From Mesorhizobium sp. LMG 17147 (GTDB taxonomy: Bacteria > Pseudomonadota > Alphaproteobacteria > Rhizobiales > Rhizobiaceae), in assembly GCF_024297145.1 (NCBI RefSeq), contig NZ_JANCTC010000015.1, positions 1 through 64,000 of the forward strand: 64,000 bases of DNA. The letters are read 5' to 3'. Made by a program: the position numbers and the translations under genes. Numbering within the stretch: position 1 is the first letter of the stretch; each line of letters starts with the position of its first letter. Positions 36,330 to 44,777 of the stretch are shown in pieces. The notes below the pieces were generated by a model. That model did not search any database and was not told the DNA's origin. It was given only the letters and a program-made list of their open reading frames with translations.

Positions 36330-37848
36330 GATCGGTCTCCATGAAGGCCGCGAGACGCTGGTTCCAGGTTGAAAGCGTTGGCCAAAGATCGGCATGGATC
36401 GCAAGAAGTTCGGCGTAGAGCGCGGCCCGTTTCGCGTCCGGTTCGAAGGTTTTGGCCGGCTCGCTGGCCATTGCGAGCGACGCTTCGGCGATGGTGGAAA
36501 ACCAGCCCACGCCCTTTGCCGCCGCCATCGCCGCGCCAAGCGAGGAGGCTTCCACCGCCGTCGAACGCTTTACGGGACGATCAAGTGCATCCGCCAGAAT
36601 CTGCATCCACAGGTCGGACTTGGCCCCTCCGCCGATGGCTATGAATTGGCCGATGGTCTGGGCGGCAGCTGCGGCTGCCCGCTGACTTGTCGCGGCCTGA
36701 TGCAGCGCTATGCCTTCCAGCACGGCACGATAGATGTCGCCGCGGCTGCTCGAGCCGGACAGCCCGGCAATCACACCACGGGCCCTACTGTCCCAGTGCG
36801 GGTCCATGACGCCCTGCCAGTAGGGAAGAAGCACTATGCCGCCTGCGCCGATCGGGCTGGCAGCGGCTTCGGCCTCGAGCGCTGCCAGGCCGCTTGCGCC
36901 ATGCAGATCGACGCCAAGCATTTCGCGCGCCATCCAGTCGACGAGAAAAGTGCCGGCGCGAAGGCACGTCTCGTAGATATAGCCATCATCGGCGACCGCC
37001 GTCTCGGTGCGGAAGGCCTGGTCATGGACGTAGTCCGTGCCAAAGCTGCCGGAGACGACCGCCGTGCCGAGATTGATGTAAGCGCATCGCGGCTGCAACA
37101 CGCCAGCGCCCGTTCCGGCGCATTGACCGTCGCCGCCGCCGGCGACGATCGGCGTGCCCTCCCGCAGGCCCGTCAGTATGGCGGCTTCCGAAGTCAGTTG
37201 GCCCAGAACGCTGCCGGGCCTCGCCAGGTCCGGCATCATTCCCCGCGCCACGCCCGCGGAGTCCAATATTTCGTTAGACCAGTCCATAGCTCGCATATCG
37301 AGTATGCCCATCGGGTCGGCGGATGCGGTGGACGTCACCCACCGGCCGCTCAAGCGAAAGACCAGATAGCCATGGACTTCGGCCATTCGCTCCACGCGGG
37401 CAAAAATCTCGGGCTCTTCCTCGCGAAACCAGATCATGCGGTAAAGGCAAGGAATGACGTCCAGCGGCTTGCCGGATATTGCGTGGACGCGTGCCGCACC
37501 GAAGCTCTCGCCGAAGCGGCGTGCCTTCTGCCGGGCGCGCTCATCGAGCCAGAGTGTCGCCGGCCCGACCGCCTGGCCCTGCTCGTCGAAAAGGCCAAAG
37601 CTTTCGCGCTGGTTGGCAATCGCAAGGGCGGCAATGCGTGCCGGCGAAACTGTTGCGGCGACAGCACGAAGCGCCGTCACCGTCGAGGCCCACCACGCGG
37701 CCGGATCCTGCTCGAAATAGCCCGGCCGCGGGTTGGACATTGCAAGCGGTGCACGACCTTCAGCCACGGCCAGCCCATTGCGGTCCCAGGCGATCGCCTT
37801 GGTTGCCGAGGTCGAGGAATCGATGCCGATGACGAGATCCGGAACCAT
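36322..37848 (-). CDS. FGGY-family carbohydrate kinase
   Basis: A 508-residue kinase of the xylulokinase/glycerokinase fold. The first phosphate loop is in LVIGIDSSTSATKAIAWD, the catalytic base Asp in IVAGGGDGQCAGTGAGV, and the second nucleotide motif in FIAIGGGAKSDLWMQILAD. The lid segment ILLPYWQG-like (VLLPYWQGVMDPHWDSRARG) contacts substrate. The ATG at 37848 is used here; a GTG three codons upstream is an alternative. With the importer and the two dehydrogenases it forms a catabolic operon for a polyol or ketose not identifiable from sequence. Confidence 0.88.
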   Translation of the reverse strand: MVPDLVIGIDSSTSATKAIAWDRNGLAVAEGRAPLAMSNPRPGYFEQDPAAWWASTVTALRAVAATVSPARIAALAIANQRESFGLFDEQGQAVGPATLWLDERARQKARRFGESFGAARVHAISGKPLDVIPCLYRMIWFREEEPEIFARVERMAEVHGYLVFRLSGRWVTSTASADPMGILDMRAMDWSNEILDSAGVARGMMPDLARPGSVLGQLTSEAAILTGLREGTPIVAGGGDGQCAGTGAGVLQPRCAYINLGTAVVSGSFGTDYVHDQAFRTETAVADDGYIYETCLRAGTFLVDWMAREMLGVDLHGASGLAALEAEAAASPIGAGGIVLLPYWQGVMDPHWDSRARGVIAGLSGSSSRGDIYRAVLEGIALHQAATSQRAAAAAAQTIGQFIAIGGGAKSDLWMQILADALDRPVKRSTAVEASSLGAAMAAAKGVGWFSTIAEASLAMASEPAKTFEPDAKRAALYAELLAIHADLWPTLSTWNQRLAAFMETDHG

Positions 37849-37913
37849 TGCCGCCACATTGCCAAAGGGCGAGGGCGGTGGAAGCCGCCTTCGCCCAAAT
37901 CACCGACGAGTCG

Positions 37914-39443
37914 CTAAAGACCGGCGTCCTTGACTTTGCCGTCGACAATGCCGGCAATGGCATCGAGGCACGCCTTGGCATTGCCGCCATAGTCTTGGCC
38001 CGTAAGCAGTTTGCCGAGCTCAACCGGAATGTCGTTGTTCGACAGATCCGCCCAGATCGGCATGTCCGGCTCCGATCCCATCTGGTTGTCGATCGTGTAT
38101 TTGATCGCGTCGAAGTGGCGTGTCGTTCCAGGCCCGACAACGGCCTTCGCCTTCACGCGAGGATCGGTGAAGGAAGAATTGCGCATCGGCGAGGCGCCGC
38201 CGCCGAGCGTCGATACCCGCGCCATCACATCCTTCGAGCAGACCCACTGCATGAACAGCCATGCCGCTTCCTTGTTCTTGGAATATTGCGACAGCGAAAT
38301 CGTCGAGCCGCCCTGGTGACCAACGGCCGGGATTTCGTTGAAGCCGCAATCGGCGGCGGCGCGACGACCGGGAACCTCCTTGGGCGCGGGCAGGGCCTCG
38401 AACAAGCCTTTGACCTTGGAATCGTTGGCGTCGAAGCCGGGGAAATCTTCGCCCCAGGTGATTGCCATCGCGGCCTGACCCTGTGTCAGTGCCTGTCCCT
38501 GGCCGTCCCAGGTCCATGTCGTCGCCGAGGGCGGCGAGTTCTTGACCAGCTCCTGATAGAATTGCAGCCCGGCCACGCCGCGCTCGTCATTGCCGACAAA
38601 TTTCTTGTCTTTGTTGAAGATCGACCCGCCATGGCCCCACAAGGCGAAGGTCCAGTCGCATTCCAGCGAATAGTGGCCGGACTTCGCCTGGCACGCGGTG
38701 CCGAAGATGCCGTTGCTTTTTTCTGCCTCAGTGAGCGCCTGCACGGCCTTGAGGTAGGCGTCGAGGTCTGTCGGCAGCGCAATGTTGTGTTTGTCGAAAA
38801 GATCCTTGCGGTACATCAAGATGAAGATCGGAATATCGAACGGGATTCCGCACTGCTTGCCGTTGTACATGGCGATGCCGTCGACCAGCGGCTTGGAGAA
38901 ATCGTCCCAGTCGAAGTTGGGCATCGCCAGGTTCTTGTTCTGGTCATAATACTCGCGCGGATCGACGACATCCTGTGCAAACGTCGCCATCCAGGACTGG
39001 TCGAGATAGTAGACGTCGTAGGTGCCAAGCTGGCCCTGCACATCTTGCGTGGCCTTGGCGAGAACCTGCTCCAGCGGCACGATCTCGACTTCCACCTCAA
39101 TGCCGGTGGCCTTGGTGAATTCACCCGCGACAAGCTGGTTGGCGACGATCGTTGGCGGCGTCGCTTCCGAAGTGTAGCGGATTTTGGTGCCGGCATACGG
39201 TTTGCCGACATCGGCCAGCCACTTCAACATATCGGCGTCCTGGGCGCGGGCTTCTTCAACCCCGAGGCCCAGGATCCCCCGATTGGTGCGGCCGCCACCT
39301 AGCATGGCTGATCCGAAGGCAGAAAAGCCGACACCGGCGAGCGCCATCTTCTTCATGAAGTCGCGTTTGGTTATTCGGCGCGCCGTAAAGTCGTTGCAGG
39401 AATCGGCGACGAATGTCTTCTTGTCGTGTTCTCTGAAGCTCAT
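37914..39443 (-). CDS. CUT1 ABC transporter solute-binding protein
   Basis: A 509-residue type-I extracellular solute-binding protein. The N-terminus RRITKRDFMKKMALAGVGFS has a Tat-like twin-arginine leader, with cleavage near EARAQD. The mature part has the YDVYYLDQSWMATFAQD and MYNGKQCGIPFDIPIFILMY motifs common in sugar and polyol binding proteins, and YSKNKEAAWLFMQWVCSKD near the C-terminus. GGAGGAACG precedes the ATG. It is the third gene of the operon after the two permeases. Confidence 0.88.
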   Translation of the reverse strand: MSFREHDKKTFVADSCNDFTARRITKRDFMKKMALAGVGFSAFGSAMLGGGRTNRGILGLGVEEARAQDADMLKWLADVGKPYAGTKIRYTSEATPPTIVANQLVAGEFTKATGIEVEVEIVPLEQVLAKATQDVQGQLGTYDVYYLDQSWMATFAQDVVDPREYYDQNKNLAMPNFDWDDFSKPLVDGIAMYNGKQCGIPFDIPIFILMYRKDLFDKHNIALPTDLDAYLKAVQALTEAEKSNGIFGTACQAKSGHYSLECDWTFALWGHGGSIFNKDKKFVGNDERGVAGLQFYQELVKNSPPSATTWTWDGQGQALTQGQAAMAITWGEDFPGFDANDSKVKGLFEALPAPKEVPGRRAAADCGFNEIPAVGHQGGSTISLSQYSKNKEAAWLFMQWVCSKDVMARVSTLGGGASPMRNSSFTDPRVKAKAVVGPGTTRHFDAIKYTIDNQMGSEPDMPIWADLSNNDIPVELGKLLTGQDYGGNAKACLDAIAGIVDGKVKDAGL

Positions 39444-39491
39444 GATCGTTCCTCCGTTGCGTTTTTTGTCGTCGTTCTTCTCGCCTGCGCC

Positions 39492-40391
39492 TCACTCCTT
39501 CAGGGACCCGAGGGTGAGGCCGCGGACCAGATGCCGTTGAACCAGCAGGATAAAGATGAAGCTGGGTATGATCGCGGACGTGCCGAGCGCTGTGATGTAG
39601 CCCCACTCGGTTGCGGTCGAGGTGACAAAGGTCGAGATCTTCACCGGCACGGTGCGGATCGACGTTGTCAGGAACAGTGAGAGCAGGAACTCGGTCCACG
39701 AAAAGATGAAACACAGCACAGCCGTCGCAGCGATGCCGCCCTTGACCATGGGAAGGACCACACGCCGGAACGTCTGCCAGCGCGTCGCGCCGTCGATCAG
39801 TGCCGCCTCGTCGACCTCGCGCGGGACGTCGTCGAAGAACGACTTCAAAAGCAAAACCGCCAGCGGCAGATTGATCAAACTGTGAACGAGGATGAGCCCC
39901 GTATAGGTATCGCGCAAGCCGAGATCGCGGAACATGAAAACGATCGGAATGACGATCGCGATTGGCGGCATGAAGCGCTGCGAGAGGATCCAGAACAGGA
40001 AGGACTGCTGGCCGCTGAACTGCATTCGCGACAGACAATAGGCGGCCAGAGTTGCGAGCAGCAGCGTCAGCGCCGTCGATCCGACGGCTATGATGGCGCT
40101 GTCGAGCAACGACTGGCGGGAATCATAGGAACTGGCGCCCCCCTTGATGACCCCGGCCGCTTCGCCGCCCTGTTCCATGCCGATGTCGACGCGCGAAACG
40201 CCAAGCAACGTCACGCGGTAGTTGTCAGGCGTTGGCGTGAAACCGGTGTAAACCGGTCCGCTGCGATCGAAGATCGCCGAATAGGGTTTGATGGATGACA
40301 GGGCCCACCACGCGATCGGGAACATGAAGATCGCCACCACCAGGATGGCGAGCACGTCACGGGCGATCGTTTGGGCGCGCGACGACTCCAT
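39492..40391 (-). CDS. CUT1 ABC transporter permease (second subunit)
   Basis: A 299-residue BPD_transp_1 (MalG-like) permease with six helices: a first helix DVLAILVVAIFMFPIAWWAL, the long periplasmic loop before the second, and the EAA loop EVDEAALIDGATRWQTFRRV, which docks on the ATPase. Its ATG overlaps the stop of the upstream permease by one base (TGATG), showing coupled translation. It ends 48 bases before the binding-protein start. Confidence 0.9.
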   Translation of the reverse strand: MESSRAQTIARDVLAILVVAIFMFPIAWWALSSIKPYSAIFDRSGPVYTGFTPTPDNYRVTLLGVSRVDIGMEQGGEAAGVIKGGASSYDSRQSLLDSAIIAVGSTALTLLLATLAAYCLSRMQFSGQQSFLFWILSQRFMPPIAIVIPIVFMFRDLGLRDTYTGLILVHSLINLPLAVLLLKSFFDDVPREVDEAALIDGATRWQTFRRVVLPMVKGGIAATAVLCFIFSWTEFLLSLFLTTSIRTVPVKISTFVTSTATEWGYITALGTSAIIPSFIFILLVQRHLVRGLTLGSLKE

Positions 40392-41302
40392 CAGAACCTC
40401 ACCTTGAACAGCCTGACGAAGACGTTCGACACGACGATCAAGACGACGAGCACAATCAGCGACAGGGTCGCGGCATAGGGGAAGTCTCCGGTGAAGTAGA
40501 TTCGCCCCGCGTAGAATGAAAGCGTCTCGGTGGCCGTGCCTGGCCCGCCAGCGGTGATGATGTAGACGTAGTCGTAAATGCGAAAGAGATCGACGCCGCG
40601 GATCAGCACCGCGACCGCTATCACCTTGCGCAGCATCGGCAATGTGAGCCGCCAGAACGTCTGGATGCCAGTGGCGCCGTCGATCGCCGCGGCTTCGAAC
40701 GGTTCCTTCGGCAGCGCCCTGAGCCCTGCCAGGATGATAAGCACCATGAACGGCGTCCATTGCCATATGTCAGCCAGCAGGATCGCCGCCAATGCGGTTC
40801 CGGGCTGCGTCAGGATCGGCTGTGCCGGCGAGATCAAGTCGAGGGCATACAGGTAGAACGACAGGACGCCGAAAGAGCCGTCCTGCATCAGCAGGAACAT
40901 CATTCCGGTCACCGCAGGCGGCACCACCAGCGGCAGTGTCATTAGCGCCCGCAGCACCCCGTAACCTTTGCGATCGGTGTCAAGCAGAAGCGCGATGAGG
41001 ATGCCGAGCGCAAGCTGAACCGCAAGCGCGACGAAGGTGTAGATCAGCGTGGTCTCCAACGAATGCCACATACGCGCATCCGAGAAGGCACGCGTCCATT
41101 GGTGGAGCCCGGCGAAGTCAAGTTGCCGGGAGACGACATTGCGTTTGTGAAACGACAGCCAGACTGAATAGGCGAGGGGGTAGATGCCGAAAACGAGAAG
41201 CATCACCGTGATCGGCGCGAGCCAGGGGAAAGGATGCTCGGCCGTCATGAACCGGGGCAGGGCCCATCTGGGCGTTTCGCGGGTCACGGTCGGCGTGCTC
41301 AC
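40391..41302 (-). CDS. CUT1 ABC transporter permease (first subunit)
   Basis: A 303-residue MalF-like permease with six helices, starting with HPFPWLAPITVMLLVFGIYP, and an EAA loop at EPFEAAAIDGATGIQTFWRL. The GTG start at 41302 has GGAG nine bases upstream, better than the TTG at 41308. It is the first gene of the long polyol operon, so the operon promoter should lie between 41303 and about 41450. Confidence 0.9.
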   Translation of the reverse strand: MSTPTVTRETPRWALPRFMTAEHPFPWLAPITVMLLVFGIYPLAYSVWLSFHKRNVVSRQLDFAGLHQWTRAFSDARMWHSLETTLIYTFVALAVQLALGILIALLLDTDRKGYGVLRALMTLPLVVPPAVTGMMFLLMQDGSFGVLSFYLYALDLISPAQPILTQPGTALAAILLADIWQWTPFMVLIILAGLRALPKEPFEAAAIDGATGIQTFWRLTLPMLRKVIAVAVLIRGVDLFRIYDYVYIITAGGPGTATETLSFYAGRIYFTGDFPYAATLSLIVLVVLIVVSNVFVRLFKVRF

Positions 41303-41357
41303 GCGCAAATCTCCGCTCGGTCACAGAGACGCATCGGCCTTCTCCCTATCGGCCAGA

Positions 41358-41393
41358 TTGTGCCAACTTGAACTTTTGTAAGTTTGTTGTGCC
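41358..41393. promoter_or_regulatory. Candidate operator before the polyol operon
   Basis: Upstream of the first permease, TTGTGCC occurs twice in direct orientation (41358-41364 and 41387-41393), flanking an AACTT-TTGT-AAGTT palindrome (41371-41384). Such compound sites suit SorC-type regulators; the SorC gene is at the end of the same operon. A link is inference. Confidence 0.45.
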
Positions 41394-42156
41394 TTTTGTT
41401 AAGAACGTGTCGGACGGCCGCCGATTTGTCAAGTGTCGGTTCCGTCAGCGCTCAAGGGGTTTGCTCCTGTCCCAGAGGATGCCGTCATCGCCAGGTATGG
41501 AGTTGTTTTTGGAGGGAACGCCGCCGGTAAATGCCGTGTGTCAGCATCAAAAGCGCTCAGGGCTGCCGTCAACTCTGGCAGCCCAAGGAAAGCTACAGAA
41601 CGCATCGAGGAGATCGGGAGGATACTCCGGGCTTTTGGAACTCCCTCCGGCTCACCCATCATTGTCGTCTTAGCGGTTATTTGTTCCCTCGGTTAACCAC
41701 GTCCAAGATGGCGAACCTGCACGCATTGCTTTGATTTGATTGACCAGGGGTGGCCTACTGACAATCCAAATCGGCGGGTGAGGAGATGGTGCTCCACCAC
41801 CTCGTCGAGGTTTCGCAAAATAGCAGCGTTTGGTTGCGCCTAGCCTACTCCGATAACATAGCGAGCGCTTGCTGCAGAGATCGCACCAGATCACCGGCCG
41901 CAGATGCTAAGGCCAGGAGGGGAGGGATAAGGTCGGCCCGTTGCGCGGAGGTCGTCGGATGGCTTGGTCGCGTCATGAGACGACATTTGCATCTTGTGCG
42001 GCGAGCGTCGCGATCCGACCTGTTGCTGTCGTCCGGAACGCTCTCATTCAGAGCGCATAAGTGCATTCCGGTCATTCGTGCTCGATCATGCTATACTCCG
42101 TCTCGGAAAGTAGCCATTGATGGCTAGGATTTCTGTTCGTCTGCGGAGCCAACTGG
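41394..42156. other. Intergenic stretch with a weak hairpin
   Basis: About 760 bases between divergent genes. Weak frames on both strands (41429-41700) could be a dispersed-repeat segment or decayed gene. An 8-bp hairpin GGGCTGCC/GGCAGCCC lies at 41560-41584 without a T-run. No supported gene. Confidence 0.35.
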
Positions 42157-43830
42157 ATGGGCAGCTCAGATCGACAGCAATGCAACAGCGGCTCCTTGGA
42201 AGAGACGGATCAGCTCGCCCTCGGTCGTGAGACTTACGAAGAAAGGGCGTGGGGCGACGCCTATAGGTTCCTCTCGCGCGCCGATGAGACGGCTCCGCTT
42301 GCCGTGGATGATCTCGAACGGCTGGCGATGTCGGCCTATTTGACCGGGCGCGACGAGGAGTACCTGCGGGCCCTGGAGCGAACCCATCATGCATATCTCG
42401 ATGCTGGCGAATATCATCGCGCCGCCCGCTGCGCCTTCTGGCTGGGCCTGCGTCTTGTCTTTCGTGGGGAGATGGCTCCGGCGACCGGCTGGTTTGGACG
42501 GGCCCATCGACTGCTCGAACGCGAGCCAAATGATTGCGTCGAACAGGGTTATCTGATGCTGCCCCGCGTCGAACAGCATCTTGCTGCCGGCAACCTTGAG
42601 GCATCCTACGCTGCGGCCAGCGCCGCAGTCGAGATTGGCGAGCGCTTTGCGGACGCGGATCTCGTTGCCTGTGCGCGGCACCTGCAGGGCCGTGTTCTGT
42701 TACGTCAGCGGCGGACCACAGAAGCTTTCGCGCTTCTCGATGAGGCGATGGTTTCGGTCACGGCCGGCGAATTGTCGCCGCTTTTTACCGGCTTGATCTA
42801 CTGCAGCGTGATCGAAGCGTGTCAGCAAGTCCATGCTCTGGGTCGCGCACGCGAATGGACTTCCGCTCTGGGGCGATGGTGCTCGGAACAGCCCCAGCTG
42901 ATCAGTTTTAGCGGCACCTGCCTGATGCATCGCGCTGAAATCAAGCGGCTCAGCGGCGCATGGCAGGATGCAATCGACGAAGCGCAGCATGCCGTGGAGC
43001 GTTTGACGCAGTCAAATAATCGAAAAGATACGGCTGGGGCGTGGTACCAGTTGGCGGAAGTACACCGCCTCCGTGGAGACTTTGAAGCGGCCGAACGGGC
43101 ATATCGGAGTGCAAGCCAATATGGCTTCGAACCGCAGCCGGGCCTTGCCCTGTTGCGGTTGGCCGAAAGGCACATCGATGCGGCTGTGGCCGCAATCCGG
43201 CGCGTCATGGCCGGGACGACCGACGAAGTGAAGCGCATTCGGCTGTTGCCAGCTCACGTCGAGATCATGCTGGCGGCTGACGACATCGAGGAAGCGCGCC
43301 GTGCCTGCCACGAACTGTCGGAGGTTGCAAAAAGCTACGGAACCGAACCGTTGCGCGCCCTTGCCGCCCACACGCGGGGAGCGGTGGAACTGGCAGAAGG
43401 CGAAGCGCAGGCCGCGGCGATTTGTCTGCGCCGGGCAATAGAGGAGTGGCAGCAAGTCGACGCACCATACGAAGCAGCGCGCGTACGCGTCACCATGGGC
43501 CTGGCATACCGCGCCCTCGGTGACGAAGACGGCGCGACACTGGAGCTGCAGGCAGCACGGACGGTATTTCAGCAGCTTGGTGCCACGCCCGACGTTTCTC
43601 GCATCGATGCCCTGCTTGACATGCGGTCGGAGGAAGCCAGCAGTCTCTCTGCCCGCGAGTTGCAAGTCCTCCGCCTGATCGCTTCTGGCAAAACCAACAA
43701 GGAAATCGCCAACGAACTGCATTTGAGCGGAAAGACAGTAGACAGGCACGCAAGCAACATCTTCAACAAGCTCGACGTCCCCACTCGCACCGCCGCCACC
43801 GCTTGGGCCTACGAGCACCGCCTAGTCTGA
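42157..43830 (+). CDS. LuxR-family transcriptional regulator with TPR-like helical array
   Basis: A 557-residue protein. Residues about 20-480 form repeating helices (for example FWLGLRLVFRGEMAPATGWF, WYQLAEVHRLRGDFEAAERA and AARVRVTMGLAYRALGDEDG), a TPR-like scaffold as in MalT/LAL regulators but without the N-terminal ATPase. The LuxR HTH is at the C-terminus: LSARELQVLRLIASGKTNKE and IANELHLSGKTVDRHASNIF (about 495-535). It lies upstream of a membrane protein and the hydrolase-methyltransferase gene, all on the same strand. The inducing signal is unknown. Confidence 0.88.
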   Translation: MGSSDRQQCNSGSLEETDQLALGRETYEERAWGDAYRFLSRADETAPLAVDDLERLAMSAYLTGRDEEYLRALERTHHAYLDAGEYHRAARCAFWLGLRLVFRGEMAPATGWFGRAHRLLEREPNDCVEQGYLMLPRVEQHLAAGNLEASYAAASAAVEIGERFADADLVACARHLQGRVLLRQRRTTEAFALLDEAMVSVTAGELSPLFTGLIYCSVIEACQQVHALGRAREWTSALGRWCSEQPQLISFSGTCLMHRAEIKRLSGAWQDAIDEAQHAVERLTQSNNRKDTAGAWYQLAEVHRLRGDFEAAERAYRSASQYGFEPQPGLALLRLAERHIDAAVAAIRRVMAGTTDEVKRIRLLPAHVEIMLAADDIEEARRACHELSEVAKSYGTEPLRALAAHTRGAVELAEGEAQAAAICLRRAIEEWQQVDAPYEAARVRVTMGLAYRALGDEDGATLELQAARTVFQQLGATPDVSRIDALLDMRSEEASSLSARELQVLRLIASGKTNKEIANELHLSGKTVDRHASNIFNKLDVPTRTAATAWAYEHRLV

Positions 43831-43839
43831 GCGTGCCCG

Positions 43840-43861
43840 GCATGGGTGGAATCACCCATGC
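43840..43861. promoter_or_regulatory. Perfect 9-bp inverted repeat after the LuxR gene
   Basis: GCATGGGTG (43840-43848) and CACCCATGC (43853-43861) with a GAAT loop lie 10 bases after the LuxR stop. No T-run follows, so it may be an operator for the membrane-protein gene as well as a weak terminator. Confidence 0.5.
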
Positions 43862-44031
43862 ATAGTCGGCGCCGATTGGGTGGTTCGCCCGAAGCGCCGC
43901 CTTCCCTTCCGGCCTAAGCTTGCACCTGTCGGCTATGGATGCGCGCCGCCTCGGCGCAACTCGCCTGCAGACTGCAGGACGGACGCAGTGATCGTGCTGC
44001 AAACATCCGGCCACAATGAAAGGAGGAAGCG

Positions 44032-44712
44032 ATGTCACGTACCGATACCGGGATGCGGGTCGCGGGCGCCTGGCTTGCAATTGCTTCTGTACTCTTGGGT
44101 TTCGTCCTGGTCGGTCACGGGCCGATTCATCCCGACCTCGCCCTTCAAATGCACATCATCGCCAACAACGTCACCCTGTGGGTGGTCGTGCATTGGGCCG
44201 CCGCGGCAGCACTGTCGCTGTTCGTCGTCGCGAGCCTGATCGTGCTGACCGCGGGCTCTCGCCTGACCGAACACTGGTGGACCCTATCCGCCTGGGCGGT
44301 GGTGCCGGTCGGCGCCCTCTGGACAATGACCACCGCCGTGGCCGAGGCCACCACCGTCGCCGATGCCGCCGCCGCCAACGATATGGCGCGCTTCTCGGCC
44401 TGGTGGGCGTTCGCCGAAGGCAAGGCCAACGGATTCATGTTCCTATGTCTGGCGGTTGTCGTGATCGCCGGCAATGAGGCGCTGAGCCGGCAACAGATAA
44501 CGCCGACCTGGGCGTCACTGGTCGGAGTTGTGGCCGGGCTTGCTGCCTTTGCCGGCTGGCCGTTGGGCATGTGGTTCGGCATCTGGCTGGGCAGCCTCGT
44601 CTGGGTTGCGTCGTCTTTCGTGATGGCCCTTTGGACGTTGTGGTTCGGATTGGGGCTCGCGCGAACCGAGATCAGCGTGTCAAGCGCTCGCAGCTCAAGC
44701 TCTGGCGCGTGA
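44032..44712 (+). CDS. Multi-pass membrane protein, uncharacterised
   Basis: A 226-residue protein with about six hydrophobic helices, including GAWLAIASVLLGFVLVGHGP, VVVHWAAAAALSLFVVASLI, GFMFLCLAVVVIAGN and SLVGVVAGLAAFAGWPLGMW. GAAAGGAGGAAGCG precedes the ATG, a strong ribosome binding site. Two loop histidines (GHGPIHPD and MHIIANN) stand out, as does WWTLSAWAVVPVGALW. No family is confidently named. It lies between the LuxR gene and the fusion enzyme and may be co-regulated. Confidence 0.7.
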   Translation: MSRTDTGMRVAGAWLAIASVLLGFVLVGHGPIHPDLALQMHIIANNVTLWVVVHWAAAAALSLFVVASLIVLTAGSRLTEHWWTLSAWAVVPVGALWTMTTAVAEATTVADAAAANDMARFSAWWAFAEGKANGFMFLCLAVVVIAGNEALSRQQITPTWASLVGVVAGLAAFAGWPLGMWFGIWLGSLVWVASSFVMALWTLWFGLGLARTEISVSSARSSSSGA

Positions 44713-44777
44713 GCAACCCAAGAGGCCGGGCGGCACGCGCAAGACGAAATCGTCCTATCAACATTAGGGAGGCCATG

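Noticed and set aside
36394-39302. Two long plus-strand frames of about 500 codons
   Set aside because: They are antisense to the FGGY kinase and solute-binding genes, whose family motifs are clear.
41560-41584. Hairpin GGGCTGCC/GGCAGCCC as a terminator
   Set aside because: No T-run follows and no gene ends nearby, so it is mentioned only as a weak structure.
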